This document shows, one piece after another, positions 37,288 through 46,446 of a DNA stretch of 64,000 nt (positions are counted from its first letter, which is position 1; the number at the start of each line of letters is the position of its first letter). The translations under genes were made by a program, and so were the position numbers. The notes under the pieces are model-generated. The model worked only from the letters and a program-made list of their open reading frames with translations, was not told the origin of the DNA and did not search any database. Source of the stretch: Cytophagales bacterium WSM2-2 (GTDB taxonomy: Bacteria; Bacteroidota; Bacteroidia; Cytophagales; Cyclobacteriaceae); assembly GCA_015472025.1 (NCBI GenBank), contig BNHL01000001.1, positions 4,576,001 to 4,640,000 of the forward strand. The letters run 5' to 3'.

Positions 37288-39738
37288 GTGAAACGGATTC
37301 TGTTTTTACCCGCAGTTTTGTTGGTCGCTCTCACAGGAAGTGCGCAGCAGAAGATAAGGCTAAACGATCACTGGGAATTTCTGAAGCAGGATCTTGGCGG
37401 AATATGGGAAGCTGTCCGTCCAGTAGGAAAGGGCAACCCGGAGAGTGTGCCGCTATGGGAAAATGTTTCGTTACCGCATTGCGTCAATGCAGCAGACGCA
37501 GTTGATCCCGATGTGAATTATTACCAGGGCCCGTCCTGGTATCGTACACATCTTTCCGTTAAAAATCCGTATGCGAATGGAAGGACATTGCTTCACTTTG
37601 AAGGAGCTGGTCAAAAAACAGATGTGTACGTCTATACAACTAAAGCCGGAAATCATGTCGGTGGATATGACGAATGGACGGTTGACATTACAGATGCTGT
37701 TAAAGAATTTGAAAAGAGCGAAGTATTCCAAAAGCAATTCAACGGTAAGATTCCCTTATCGATCCGTGTGGATAATTCGCGTGACCTGGAGATGATCCCT
37801 TCCAGTTTATCAGACTTTAATATCTATGGCGGAATTTATCGTTACTTGAATTTGGTTTACGAGCCAGCAGTTTCATTCGCGCATCTTTTGGTGAAAACGG
37901 AAACAGATAAAGAAGGAAAATCGGGAGAGATCCAGGTACGAGGTGTTGTCAGAAATCCCGGGCGAATCGCTACAGGTGAAGTGTTGATCAGGCTTCTTGA
38001 TCCGGCAGGCAAACTCGTTCAGCAAAAGCAAATGAATGTAAATATGACCAGCGATACGATCACTCTTACTTCATTCCTTATTAAGAAACCCCAGGTGTGG
38101 TCCCCTGATCAACCTTTTCTTTACACTGTTGAATCAACGCTCAAGACTTCGGCCGGTGAAAGCAAGCACCAGGAAAAAATCGGATTCAGAAATTTTGAGT
38201 TTGTGAATAAAGGCCCGTTTCTGCTGAATGGTAAACGGCTCTTATTGCGTGGCACGCATCGTCATGAAGATCATGCCGGAGTTGCTGCGGCCATGACCGA
38301 AGAAATGATTCGCAAGGAGATGCTCATGATGAAAGAGATGGGTGTGAATTTCATTCGTCTGGGTCACTACCAGCAATCACGGATCGTACTCGACCTTTGC
38401 GACAGTCTAGGCATTGTAGTGTGGGAGGAGATTCCGTGGTGCCGTGGTGGCCTGGGTGGAGCTATATATAAAGAGCAGGCACGGAACATGCTCAGGAACA
38501 TGATTGCTCAGCACTACAATCATCCCTCGATAATAATCTGGGGGCTGGGAAATGAGAACGACTGGCCTGGAGATTTCCCCGAATTTGACAAAGAAAAAAT
38601 CAGAGTGTTCATGAAGGAGCTAAACGATTTGTCGCATCGTCTTGACCCGTCACGCAAGACAGCGATTCGCAGATGCGATTTCTGTAAAGATATTGTTGAT
38701 GTGTATTCCCCGTCAATCTGGGCAGGATGGTATCGCGGTATCTATACAGAATATAAATCAGCTTCAGAGGCAGAAATGAACAAAGTCAATCATTTTCTGC
38801 ATGTGGAGTGGGGGGGAGACAGTCATGCAGGGCGTCATTCAGAGAATCCGGATAACGCATTAAGCAAAGTCCTAACCAATAGTGGCGCTGATGAACGTGC
38901 TGGAGATGCTTCCTTATTTGGTGGGTCTGCACGCGTATCAAAAGATGGCGACTGGAGCGAATCGTATATCTGTAATCTGATCGACTGGCATCTGAAAGAA
39001 CAAGAGGATATGCCGTGGCTGACAGGAACTGCTTACTGGCCATTCAAGGATTTTTCAACACCTGTGCGACCTGATAATCCTATTCCATACATGAATCAGA
39101 AAGGTGTCGTTGCTCGCGATTTCACGAAGAAAGAATCTTACTACGTATTTCAATCGTGGTGGACGAACAAGCCAATGGTTCACATTTATGGGCATTCATG
39201 GCCTGTTCGCTGGGGTGAAAAAGAAGAAGAGAAAATGGTGAAAGTATATTCCAATGGTGAGGAAGCGGAGTTGTTTCTAAATGGAAAAAGTTATGGCGTT
39301 AAAAAAACAAACCGAAAAGATTTTCCCGCATCAGGACTTCGTTGGATGCTGAAATTCAAGGAAGGTGAAAACAGAATTCATGTTGCAGCAAAAAAGGGAA
39401 ATGCGAAAGTTGAAGATGAAGTTGTATTTACCTATCAAACTGATAAATGGGAAAAGCCATCGAAGCTTATTCTTGAGAAAATAGAGGAAGAAAATGAGAT
39501 CGTTACGCTACAAGTGAAATTGCTGGATAAAAATAATACCCTTTGTCTCGATGCTTCGAATGTAGTTGACTTTGATCTCGCTGGCGATGGAGCCCTGATC
39601 GATAACCAGGGAACATCTGACGGTTCGCGTAAAGTTCAAGCTTACAATGGTCGTGCTATTATCCGTGTAAGAAGGAAGGGGAATAGTGTTGTAAGCGTGA
39701 AAGTTGATGGATTAACCACTTCGTTTATCGAGTTATAA
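37288..39738 (+). CDS. GH2 glycoside hydrolase (beta-glucuronidase/beta-galactosidase type)
   Basis: 816 residues from GTG 37288, signal peptide (LLVALTGSAQQ). Sugar-binding jelly-roll domain at about 25-190, Ig-like domain to about 300, TIM barrel about 300-590, and C-terminal Ig-like domains (DUF4982-type, VYSNGEEAELFLNGKSYG). The acid/base is E423 in GLGNENDW and the nucleophile E507 in HVEWGG. GH2 retaining enzymes remove beta-linked galactose, glucuronate or mannose; which one is not decidable here. It follows uxuA by one base, so it is in the same operon. Confidence 0.93.
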   Translation: MKRILFLPAVLLVALTGSAQQKIRLNDHWEFLKQDLGGIWEAVRPVGKGNPESVPLWENVSLPHCVNAADAVDPDVNYYQGPSWYRTHLSVKNPYANGRTLLHFEGAGQKTDVYVYTTKAGNHVGGYDEWTVDITDAVKEFEKSEVFQKQFNGKIPLSIRVDNSRDLEMIPSSLSDFNIYGGIYRYLNLVYEPAVSFAHLLVKTETDKEGKSGEIQVRGVVRNPGRIATGEVLIRLLDPAGKLVQQKQMNVNMTSDTITLTSFLIKKPQVWSPDQPFLYTVESTLKTSAGESKHQEKIGFRNFEFVNKGPFLLNGKRLLLRGTHRHEDHAGVAAAMTEEMIRKEMLMMKEMGVNFIRLGHYQQSRIVLDLCDSLGIVVWEEIPWCRGGLGGAIYKEQARNMLRNMIAQHYNHPSIIIWGLGNENDWPGDFPEFDKEKIRVFMKELNDLSHRLDPSRKTAIRRCDFCKDIVDVYSPSIWAGWYRGIYTEYKSASEAEMNKVNHFLHVEWGGDSHAGRHSENPDNALSKVLTNSGADERAGDASLFGGSARVSKDGDWSESYICNLIDWHLKEQEDMPWLTGTAYWPFKDFSTPVRPDNPIPYMNQKGVVARDFTKKESYYVFQSWWTNKPMVHIYGHSWPVRWGEKEEEKMVKVYSNGEEAELFLNGKSYGVKKTNRKDFPASGLRWMLKFKEGENRIHVAAKKGNAKVEDEVVFTYQTDKWEKPSKLILEKIEEENEIVTLQVKLLDKNNTLCLDASNVVDFDLAGDGALIDNQGTSDGSRKVQAYNGRAIIRVRRKGNSVVSVKVDGLTTSFIEL

Positions 39739-39748
39739 AGAGCAGGCA

Positions 39749-42418
39749 ATGAGATTTTTATATAGTTTAATATTCATCGTTCTGCCGTACCTGTTGCCGG
39801 CACAAGGTCGTATCAAACAATCCATTAATACAAACTGGTGGTTTCATAAAGGTATTTTGGATGAACCCCAGTTGAAAAGCCCGGGCACTCATTGGGAAAC
39901 GATAGCCCTGCCACATAGTTACAATACACACGATGTGCTGGACGATGAGCCTGACTATTATAGAGGTGACACCTGGTACAAAAAGATGATCTACGTTCCG
40001 ATTTCCTGGAGCGACAAAGAAGTATACCTCTTTTTCGAAGGTGTTAATCAAGTAGCAACCGTTTATGTCAATGGAAAATTGGCTGGAAAGCATGTGGGAG
40101 GGTATACTGCTTTCCGTTTCAAAATAAATAATTTCATTCAGTTCGATGCCGGGAATGAGATTATCGTAAAAGTCAATAATGCATTCAATGAAGATATTCC
40201 TCCGCTCACCGCGGACTTCACTTTTTTTGGCGGAATTTATCGTGATGTATATCTCGAGGCGTTAAGCCGGGTTCACTTTGACGCAGCCAATTTTGCTTCA
40301 AGTGGTGTGTTTGTCTCGACACCAAACGTCAACTGGGAGAATGCATCCGTAACAATTCATGGCGAGATCGTCACTTCTTCAAGTGCAGAGAGAAACATTT
40401 CGGTGATTAGTAAATTGATTGACCCGAAGAATGCCCTGATTGCTCAGCAGGAGACGAAGATCAAATTGAAACAAAATCAGAAGGCATCGTTCGTTCACGA
40501 CAAGATCAATGTTACAAAACCAGAACTATGGAGTCCTGAACGACCAACACTTTATCGCGTTGTTACCGTTCTTGTTGATGCTAAGACTGGAGAACAATTG
40601 GATGAGTTCAGTACCCCGGTCGGCTTTCGGTGGTTTTCATTCACAGGCGACAAGGGTTTTTCTCTGAATGGAAAACCGTATAAGATCTGGGGCACGTCAC
40701 GTCACCAGGACTATCCATATAAGGCCAATGCACTGTCGGATATCCAGCATGTCAAAGATGTACAGCTTCTGAAGGAGATGGGTGGAAATTTTCTGCGTGT
40801 CGCTCACTATCCTCAAGACCCGGCTATTCTTGAGGCATGTGACCGGTTGGGAATTCTGGCTTCTGTTGAGATTCCGGTTGTCAACACCATCACAGAGTCC
40901 ACAGCGTTTAAAAAGAATTCAATGCAAATGCTGATGGAAATGATCCGGCAGAATTACAATCACCCGAGTGTAATCATGTGGGCATATATGAATGAAGTAT
41001 TACTTCGTGTGCCTTCATTCAACAATGATAAATCACGTCAGGAAATCTATTTCAAGAACGTAGCAAAGCTGGCTACTACATTGGATAGTCTAACGAGGAG
41101 AGAAGATTCCGACCGTGTTACCATGATGGCATTCCATGGTAACTATGGTTTGTATAAGCGCCTGGGCATGATTCAAATTCCTATGGTAGCAGGGTGGAAT
41201 TTATACCAGGGTTGGTACAGTGAGAATATTAAAGGCTTCGGGGAATTTTTAGATAAACACTTTGCAGAATTTCCCCAGGTGCCAACGCTGATAACGGAGT
41301 ATGGTGCAGATGGCGATCCTCGCGTCAGAGGGTTTTCACCGGTCCGGTTCGATAAGACCGTAGAGTATGAGACATATTATCACAAAGAGTATATCAAGGC
41401 GATTGAGGCCCGGTCTTTTGTCAGCGGTGGTTTAGTTTGGAACCTTGCTGATTTCAACTCTGAAACGCGTGCGGAGAGCATGCCACACACCAATAATAAA
41501 GGGCTGTTGGATTCGTATCGTCAACCGAAGGATGCTTATTTCTTGTATCAATCCTATTTGTTGAAAACACCATTCATTAAGATTGGATCGCGAAGCTGGA
41601 ACGTGAGAGGGGGAGTGGCGATATCCGAAGATAGTTTGTATGCCGTGCAGCCCGTTGAGATTTATACCAATACAGATCATATTGTTTCGCTTCGCAATAA
41701 TGGAAAGCTGGTTGGAACAAAAACTCCATCGAATGGTATCGCACAATTTGACGTGCATTTCACCGATGGGCTCAACCAATTGGAAGCAAGTAGCACTGAT
41801 GCGCGAGACGTTGTGGATATACGTTTTCAGTTGCAACCGAGTCAGTTGAATTCAAAGAAGCTTCCGTTTAAAGAAATTAACATCAGCCTGGGAGACCAAC
41901 GGTTTTATATTGATCAAGAACAAAACGTCTGGTTGCCGGAACAGCCCTACCAGAAAGGCAGTTGGGGATATATCGGGGGTGAAGTATTTGTTCCTGCCAA
42001 TAAGGGAAGGCAACAATATGGTTCCGACAAAAATATTCTCGGTACGGATGATGACCCTGTCTATGAAACGCAGCGCACCGGCATTCAGCAATTCAGACTT
42101 GATGTTCCCGATGGACAATACGAAATAACATTTCATTTCGCGGAATTGGATGGCGGTAAAAGGAGAGAGGCGCTCGTTTATAACCTGGGAAATGGCGACC
42201 CCGCTTCTGGTAATAGTGCAACTCGAACGTTTGATGTGAAGATCAACGACCGGAAAGTGATCGATAGACTGAGCAATACCAATTACCTGATTCCGGAAAC
42301 AGCATATGCATCTAAAACGATTACCAGTGCAACAGACGGAAAAGGTATAGTAATAGATTTTATAGCTATCGAAGGTGTATCGATATTAAATGGCCTACAA
42401 GTCAAAAGAATATATTGA
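39749..42418 (+). CDS. GH2 glycoside hydrolase with C-terminal malectin-like domain
   Basis: 889 residues, signal peptide (LPYLLPAQG). GH2 N-terminal jelly roll (IKQSINTNWWFHKGI, LPHSYNTHDVLDDEPDYYRG), Ig-like domain, TIM barrel with acid/base E416 in AYMNEVLL and nucleophile E517 in ITEYGADGDPR, an Ig-like DUF4982 module, and a malectin-like carbohydrate-binding domain from about residue 705 to the end (FAELDGGKRREA). The two GH2 proteins in tandem are only distantly similar, which suggests different linkages. Exported; acts on oligosaccharides after the lyases. Confidence 0.93.
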   Translation: MRFLYSLIFIVLPYLLPAQGRIKQSINTNWWFHKGILDEPQLKSPGTHWETIALPHSYNTHDVLDDEPDYYRGDTWYKKMIYVPISWSDKEVYLFFEGVNQVATVYVNGKLAGKHVGGYTAFRFKINNFIQFDAGNEIIVKVNNAFNEDIPPLTADFTFFGGIYRDVYLEALSRVHFDAANFASSGVFVSTPNVNWENASVTIHGEIVTSSSAERNISVISKLIDPKNALIAQQETKIKLKQNQKASFVHDKINVTKPELWSPERPTLYRVVTVLVDAKTGEQLDEFSTPVGFRWFSFTGDKGFSLNGKPYKIWGTSRHQDYPYKANALSDIQHVKDVQLLKEMGGNFLRVAHYPQDPAILEACDRLGILASVEIPVVNTITESTAFKKNSMQMLMEMIRQNYNHPSVIMWAYMNEVLLRVPSFNNDKSRQEIYFKNVAKLATTLDSLTRREDSDRVTMMAFHGNYGLYKRLGMIQIPMVAGWNLYQGWYSENIKGFGEFLDKHFAEFPQVPTLITEYGADGDPRVRGFSPVRFDKTVEYETYYHKEYIKAIEARSFVSGGLVWNLADFNSETRAESMPHTNNKGLLDSYRQPKDAYFLYQSYLLKTPFIKIGSRSWNVRGGVAISEDSLYAVQPVEIYTNTDHIVSLRNNGKLVGTKTPSNGIAQFDVHFTDGLNQLEASSTDARDVVDIRFQLQPSQLNSKKLPFKEINISLGDQRFYIDQEQNVWLPEQPYQKGSWGYIGGEVFVPANKGRQQYGSDKNILGTDDDPVYETQRTGIQQFRLDVPDGQYEITFHFAELDGGKRREALVYNLGNGDPASGNSATRTFDVKINDRKVIDRLSNTNYLIPETAYASKTITSATDGKGIVIDFIAIEGVSILNGLQVKRIY

Positions 42419-42429
42419 AGAAATGAATT

Positions 42430-43257
42430 ATGTCATCTTACATTGAAAATTTATTTACACTCAAGGGTAAAGTTGCCGTTGTCACCGGAGGCACCGGAGT
42501 CTTAGGAAGCGCCATGTGTTATGCACTTGCAAACGCTGGAGCGAAAGTAGTGATACTGGGCAGGCGAATGGAAGCCGCGAACGTGATTGTGTCAAGCATT
42601 GTGAGCAGCAAAGGAGAGGCCATGGCTGTTTGTTCTGATGTGATGGATGCAGATCAGTTAAAAGATGCCCGATCTAAAATCATAGAACGATTCGGCACCA
42701 TTGACATCCTCGTAAACGGGGCTGGTGGTAACATACCAGGTGCTGTGGTGGCACCGGACGAAAGTTTCATGGATCTGAAGATGAATGATTTCCAGAAGGT
42801 GATGGAACTGAATTTGACCGGTACAGTATTGCCATCTCAGATATTTGGAGAGGTTATCGTTAAAAACAAACGAGGTGTTATCATCAATATCTCTTCTCTG
42901 ACCGCCTTTATTCCGCTAACGCGTGTCGTTGGCTACTCAGCAGCAAAGGCTGCCGTCAGTAATTTCACGCAGTGGCTTGCAGTTGAGATGGCAAAAAAGT
43001 ATGGAGATGCTATTCGCGTCAATGCCATTGCTCCGGGTTTTTTTCTGACAGAACAGAACCGTTCGCTGTTAACTAAAAGTGATAATACTTTAACGGATCG
43101 GGGCAAGCTGATCGTTCAGAACACGCCTTTTGCAAGATTTGGCAAAGCAGAGGAATTATGTGGAACACTCCTCTGGTTATGCTCAGATGCGGCTTCTTTT
43201 GTTTCGGGTGCTATTGTTCCTGTGGATGGTGGGTACAGCGCATTCTCTGGCGTGTGA
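42430..43257 (+). CDS. SDR oxidoreductase, probable D-mannonate oxidoreductase (fructuronate reductase)
   Basis: 275 residues, classical short-chain dehydrogenase. NAD(P)-binding glycine motif TGGTGVLG (19-26), NGAGGN, and the catalytic Ser in NISSLTAF followed by Y169-x3-K173 in YSAAK. The N-terminus SSYIENLFTLKGKVAVVTGG and the insertion GGNIPGAVVAPDESFMDL match the SDR-type enzymes that accompany uxuA in Bacteroidota and reduce D-fructuronate to D-mannonate. It is the last gene of the long run and supplies the substrate of UxuA. The product is cytoplasmic. Confidence 0.88.
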   Translation: MSSYIENLFTLKGKVAVVTGGTGVLGSAMCYALANAGAKVVILGRRMEAANVIVSSIVSSKGEAMAVCSDVMDADQLKDARSKIIERFGTIDILVNGAGGNIPGAVVAPDESFMDLKMNDFQKVMELNLTGTVLPSQIFGEVIVKNKRGVIINISSLTAFIPLTRVVGYSAAKAAVSNFTQWLAVEMAKKYGDAIRVNAIAPGFFLTEQNRSLLTKSDNTLTDRGKLIVQNTPFARFGKAEELCGTLLWLCSDAASFVSGAIVPVDGGYSAFSGV

Positions 43258-43740
43258 ATCCAATATGGTCACTGAGTAGAATGGCCAGTGGCTTTTATTC
43301 TGACTATCCATCGGATGGATTAGATATAATAGCCCAATTATAAGATCAAACTTCCGTGATTATTGACTTATCTTCGGAAGATATAGATATAAGTTCCGTA
43401 ATTTATATGTCTAATAGCCGAATTATAAGACTTATGTTCCGAATATAAGTGTCTAAGAGTTCCGAAGGTTGATCTATTAACACCGAACAATTAGACATTA
43501 GGAGGGAAGCCTGATAAATAGGCGATTTACGAAGGAACTGTGTTCCATATTTGTCCTGTTTTAAGTTTACGTTTTGTGTAAACATATTTCAGGGCTGGAC
43601 AATTGCGAGAATCCGTCTGCAAAAGTGATAATTGAAAAGTCAGATCAAAGATTTAACTTAACTTCTCTGATTAATCAAACACGAGATGGCCAATTAATTA
43701 TCACCAGATGCATGTCACAGATAGCAAAAATTAATAATAC
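43258..43740. other. Intergenic region with degenerate tandem repeats
   Basis: 483 bases without a gene. From about 43327 to 43466 two imperfect units of about 85 bases occur: TAATAGCCCAATTATAAGA at 43327-43345 and TAATAGCCGAATTATAAGA at 43412-43430, each followed by repeated ...TAAG...TTCCG words. The rest is AT-rich with no recognised signal. Confidence 0.5.
43327..43466 (+). repeat. Imperfect tandem repeat, two units
   Basis: Unit starts at 43327 and 43412 share 18 of 19 bases; each then carries ATAAG and TTCCG words several times (43349-43355, 43391-43398, 43436-43441, 43459-43464). The words form partly complementary ATAAG/CTTAT pairs, so RNA structure is possible. Confidence 0.5.
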
Positions 43741-45450
43741 ATGAATTTGAACATCGATGCTGAAAAGCAAAATACGTATGACGCCATCGTAGTGGGTTCC
43801 GGCATCAGCGGTGGCTGGGCTGCCAAAGAGCTTACCGAGAAAGGACTGAAAACATTGGTACTTGAGCGCGGTCGCGATGTAAGGCACGTGATGGATTACC
43901 CTACGATGACGAAGGATCCATGGCAACTTCCACATGCGAATAAGTTAACAACTACGGAATTGAAATTTTTTCCCGTGCAATCACGCACCGGTTGGGTAAA
44001 TCAATCCAACCAACACTGGTGGGTAAATGATTTGGAGAACCCGTATACGGAAATCCAACCTTTCGATTGGATCAGAGGCTACCATGTTGGCGGACGTTCT
44101 ATTATGTGGGGCAAGCAAACCTATCGTTTGTCAGACCTGGATTTTGAAGCCAATGCCAAAGAAGGAATTGGTGTTGACTGGCCGATTAGGTACAAGGATA
44201 TTGCGCCCTGGTATGATTACGTAGAAACGTTCATCGGTGTGAGCGGTCAGGCGGAAGGAATACCGCATTTGCCGGATGGCAAATTTTTGCCCCCCATGGA
44301 ATTGAATTGTGTAGAGCTGCTCTTTAAAGAAAAAGTAGCGGAGAAGTTTAATGGGAGGAAAGTTACCATTGGCCGTGCCGCTCATTTAACGGCACCGCTT
44401 CCGCATGACCCTAGTCGTGGTGTTTGTCAAAGTCGAAATATGTGTGACCGTGGATGTCCGTACGGTGCCTATTTTAGCAGCAATGCCTCCACACTTCCAT
44501 TTGCTGCAAAGACCGGCAATATGACATTGAGGCCCCACTCGATTGTGCACTCCATTATCTACGATGAAAAGAAAGGTAAGGCGATTGGAGTGAAAATACT
44601 GGATGAAAAAACGAAGGACGAGATCGATTACTTTGCCAGAATTATCTTTCTCAATGCTTCAACGTTGGGAAGCACTTTTATTTTACTCAATTCTATTTCA
44701 CAACGATTCCCTAATGGGCTTGGAAACGGAAGCGATCAATTGGGAAGGAATTTAATGGATCATCAATACCGTGCGGGTGCCAGTGCAACGGTAGAGGGGT
44801 TTGAAGACAAGTATTACATCGGTCGCAGACCCAACAACTTTTATATTCCCCGCTTTAGAAATATTGGCGCTGACAAGAGAAAAGATTACTTGCGAGGCTT
44901 CGGTTATCAAGGTGCCGGGGGCAGAACAAACTGGACACGTGGTGTGAAAGAAATGTCTTTTGGAGAGGAATTAAAAAATGAACTGACCACACCAGGTCCA
45001 TGGCAAATTGGCATGGGTGGATTTGGCGAGTGCCTTCCTTACGCGGATAACCGGGTGACGATGAACAAAGAGAAGAAGGACGTGCATGGGCTTCCCACGT
45101 TAAACATCGATGCCGGCTGGAAAGAGAATGAAAAAGCCATGCGGAAGGACATCATTGCAGCGGCAGAAGAAATGTTGGAAGCAAGCGGCTTTAAGAATGT
45201 TTCCACTTTTGATGGTGCTGATAATATTGGTTTGGGAATTCATGAAATGGGCACCGCTCGCATGGGCCATGATCCCAAAACTTCGGTGCTCAACAAATGG
45301 AACCAGGTTCATGAAGCGCCCAATGTTTTTGTTACGGATGGAGCCGCAATGACATCGTCTGCCTGCCAGAATCCGTCTCTCACCTACATGGCACTTACCG
45401 CACGCGCTGCCCACCATGCAGTAGAAGAAATGAAAAAAGGAAATCTTTAA
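43741..45450 (+). CDS. GMC-family FAD oxidoreductase (glucoside/gluconate dehydrogenase catalytic subunit type)
   Basis: 569 residues. N-terminal FAD-binding motif AIVVGSGISGGWAAKEL with a distal Glu in TLVLERGRD, GMC_N blocks (GGRSIMWGKQTYRLSDLDF), a Cys motif CQSRNMCDRGCPYGAYFS that could hold a [3Fe-4S] cluster or disulfides, and the GMC_C active-site region IHEMGTARMGHDP and SSACQNPSLTYMALTARAA. It has no signal peptide of its own; the next gene has a Tat signal, so the pair is probably exported together. Such enzymes oxidise sugars (for example C3 of glucosides) and pass electrons to a cytochrome c, none of which is encoded here. Confidence 0.92.
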   Translation: MNLNIDAEKQNTYDAIVVGSGISGGWAAKELTEKGLKTLVLERGRDVRHVMDYPTMTKDPWQLPHANKLTTTELKFFPVQSRTGWVNQSNQHWWVNDLENPYTEIQPFDWIRGYHVGGRSIMWGKQTYRLSDLDFEANAKEGIGVDWPIRYKDIAPWYDYVETFIGVSGQAEGIPHLPDGKFLPPMELNCVELLFKEKVAEKFNGRKVTIGRAAHLTAPLPHDPSRGVCQSRNMCDRGCPYGAYFSSNASTLPFAAKTGNMTLRPHSIVHSIIYDEKKGKAIGVKILDEKTKDEIDYFARIIFLNASTLGSTFILLNSISQRFPNGLGNGSDQLGRNLMDHQYRAGASATVEGFEDKYYIGRRPNNFYIPRFRNIGADKRKDYLRGFGYQGAGGRTNWTRGVKEMSFGEELKNELTTPGPWQIGMGGFGECLPYADNRVTMNKEKKDVHGLPTLNIDAGWKENEKAMRKDIIAAAEEMLEASGFKNVSTFDGADNIGLGIHEMGTARMGHDPKTSVLNKWNQVHEAPNVFVTDGAAMTSSACQNPSLTYMALTARAAHHAVEEMKKGNL

Positions 45451-45461
45451 TGCTTAGAATT

Positions 45462-46064
45462 ATGAACAGGAGAGAAGCGATACAAAAAACAGCATTGACA
45501 TTAGGTTACGCGATTTCTGCCACGGCTGTGTTGGGGGTATTAAAGGGGTGCAAAGCAAAACCTGATCTCGTTTACAAACCGGTTTTCTTCACCGAAGACC
45601 AGGCAAGAACAGTAAGCGAATTGGCAGAAATTATTTTACCTAAAACTACTACACCGGGTGCGAAAGATGTGGGGGTGCCAGGATTTATTGACGACCTGCT
45701 GAAGGAGGTATACACAAAGGAGGAGCAGGAAGATTTTTTGATAGAATTGACTGCGTTCGATGAAGAGGCAAGGAAAGATTATGGAGACATTTTCGGACTA
45801 CTGGAGAAGGAAGACCAACTGGCATTTGTAAAAAAGAAACATGACGAGGCAATGAATTCGGATGAAGCAAAGCGCCCGGCAGGCTTTAGAAGTTACTCGA
45901 AGAAAGGTGAATTTCCGTTTATCCTTAAGATGAAAGAGTTAACACTTCTTGGATTTTTTACGAGTGAACCAGGCGCCACCCAGGTGTTGCAATACAATCA
46001 GGTTCCCGGCCCTTATCAAGGCTGTGTACCTTTAGAAAAAGTTGGAAAGACCTGGGCTGTTTAA
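45462..46064 (+). CDS. Gluconate 2-dehydrogenase subunit 3-type gamma subunit
   Basis: 200 residues from ATG 45462; ATG 45450, overlapping the previous stop, would add four residues. A Tat-type signal (MNRREAIQKTALTLGYAIS) with a lipobox-like LKGC at its end suggests export as a lipoprotein. The body matches the gluconate_2-dh3 family (FTEDQARTVSELAEIILPKTTTPGAKDVGVPGFIDDLL). The family acts as chaperone/exported partner for the FAD subunit encoded just upstream, forming a periplasmic sugar dehydrogenase. Substrate unknown. Confidence 0.92.
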   Translation: MNRREAIQKTALTLGYAISATAVLGVLKGCKAKPDLVYKPVFFTEDQARTVSELAEIILPKTTTPGAKDVGVPGFIDDLLKEVYTKEEQEDFLIELTAFDEEARKDYGDIFGLLEKEDQLAFVKKKHDEAMNSDEAKRPAGFRSYSKKGEFPFILKMKELTLLGFFTSEPGATQVLQYNQVPGPYQGCVPLEKVGKTWAV

Positions 46065-46446
46065 AAACATCCTCGCCTTTAACGGTAATTCGCTTTCAAG
46101 TAGTGTAGCGTATGTTAGCAAGGAGTCCCCGAGTAGTACATTAGTACCCTCGCCAGTGTCGCCTCTTTTCAGCAGAGTCACCGTTTTCGTCTGCGTGGTT
46201 GAAGTAAGAAGCTAATTTTGTTTAAGTCAAACTAATTTCTGACGCCAAACCTTGAATAAATAACTATCGAATATGCATCGTCAATTTGATAGTAGTATCC
46301 TGATGCCAGGTTACATACCAATTGCTCTCTGGCACAATCCCATCGCACACGGTCCGCAAGACCAAGCCTCTGGGGTTTTAAAAAGAAGCCCCAGTTGGTA
46401 TATTGGAATCAATTTTGAAAAACTTACGGAATCTTAATTATTTGTT
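46065..46446. other. Intergenic region at the boundary with the accessory island
   Basis: 382 bases. It contains the right-hand copy of the two repeat blocks (46213-46286) and a hairpin, CTGGGG with CCCCAG (about 46373-46394). No gene or transposase remnant was found. Gene content changes here from carbohydrate metabolism to defence-like genes. Confidence 0.5.
46213..46286 (+). repeat. Non-coding repeat A+B, right copy
   Basis: 46213-46251 matches 20431-20469 (35 of 39) and 46258-46286 matches 20622-20650 (27 of 29). The blocks are 6 bases apart here and 152 bases apart in the left copy, so one copy has an insertion or the other a deletion. Confidence 0.75.

Noticed and set aside
20318-46130. 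GGGGACTCC near 20320 and its complement GGAGTCCCC near 46120 as inverted ends of an element
   Set aside because: Only nine bases, and the surrounding sequence does not match; chance is likely.
46414-46444. TTTG-N19-ATTATTTG as a promoter for the Ubl operon
   Set aside because: The spacing fits, but the transcription start would fall inside the first codons, so the match is probably chance.
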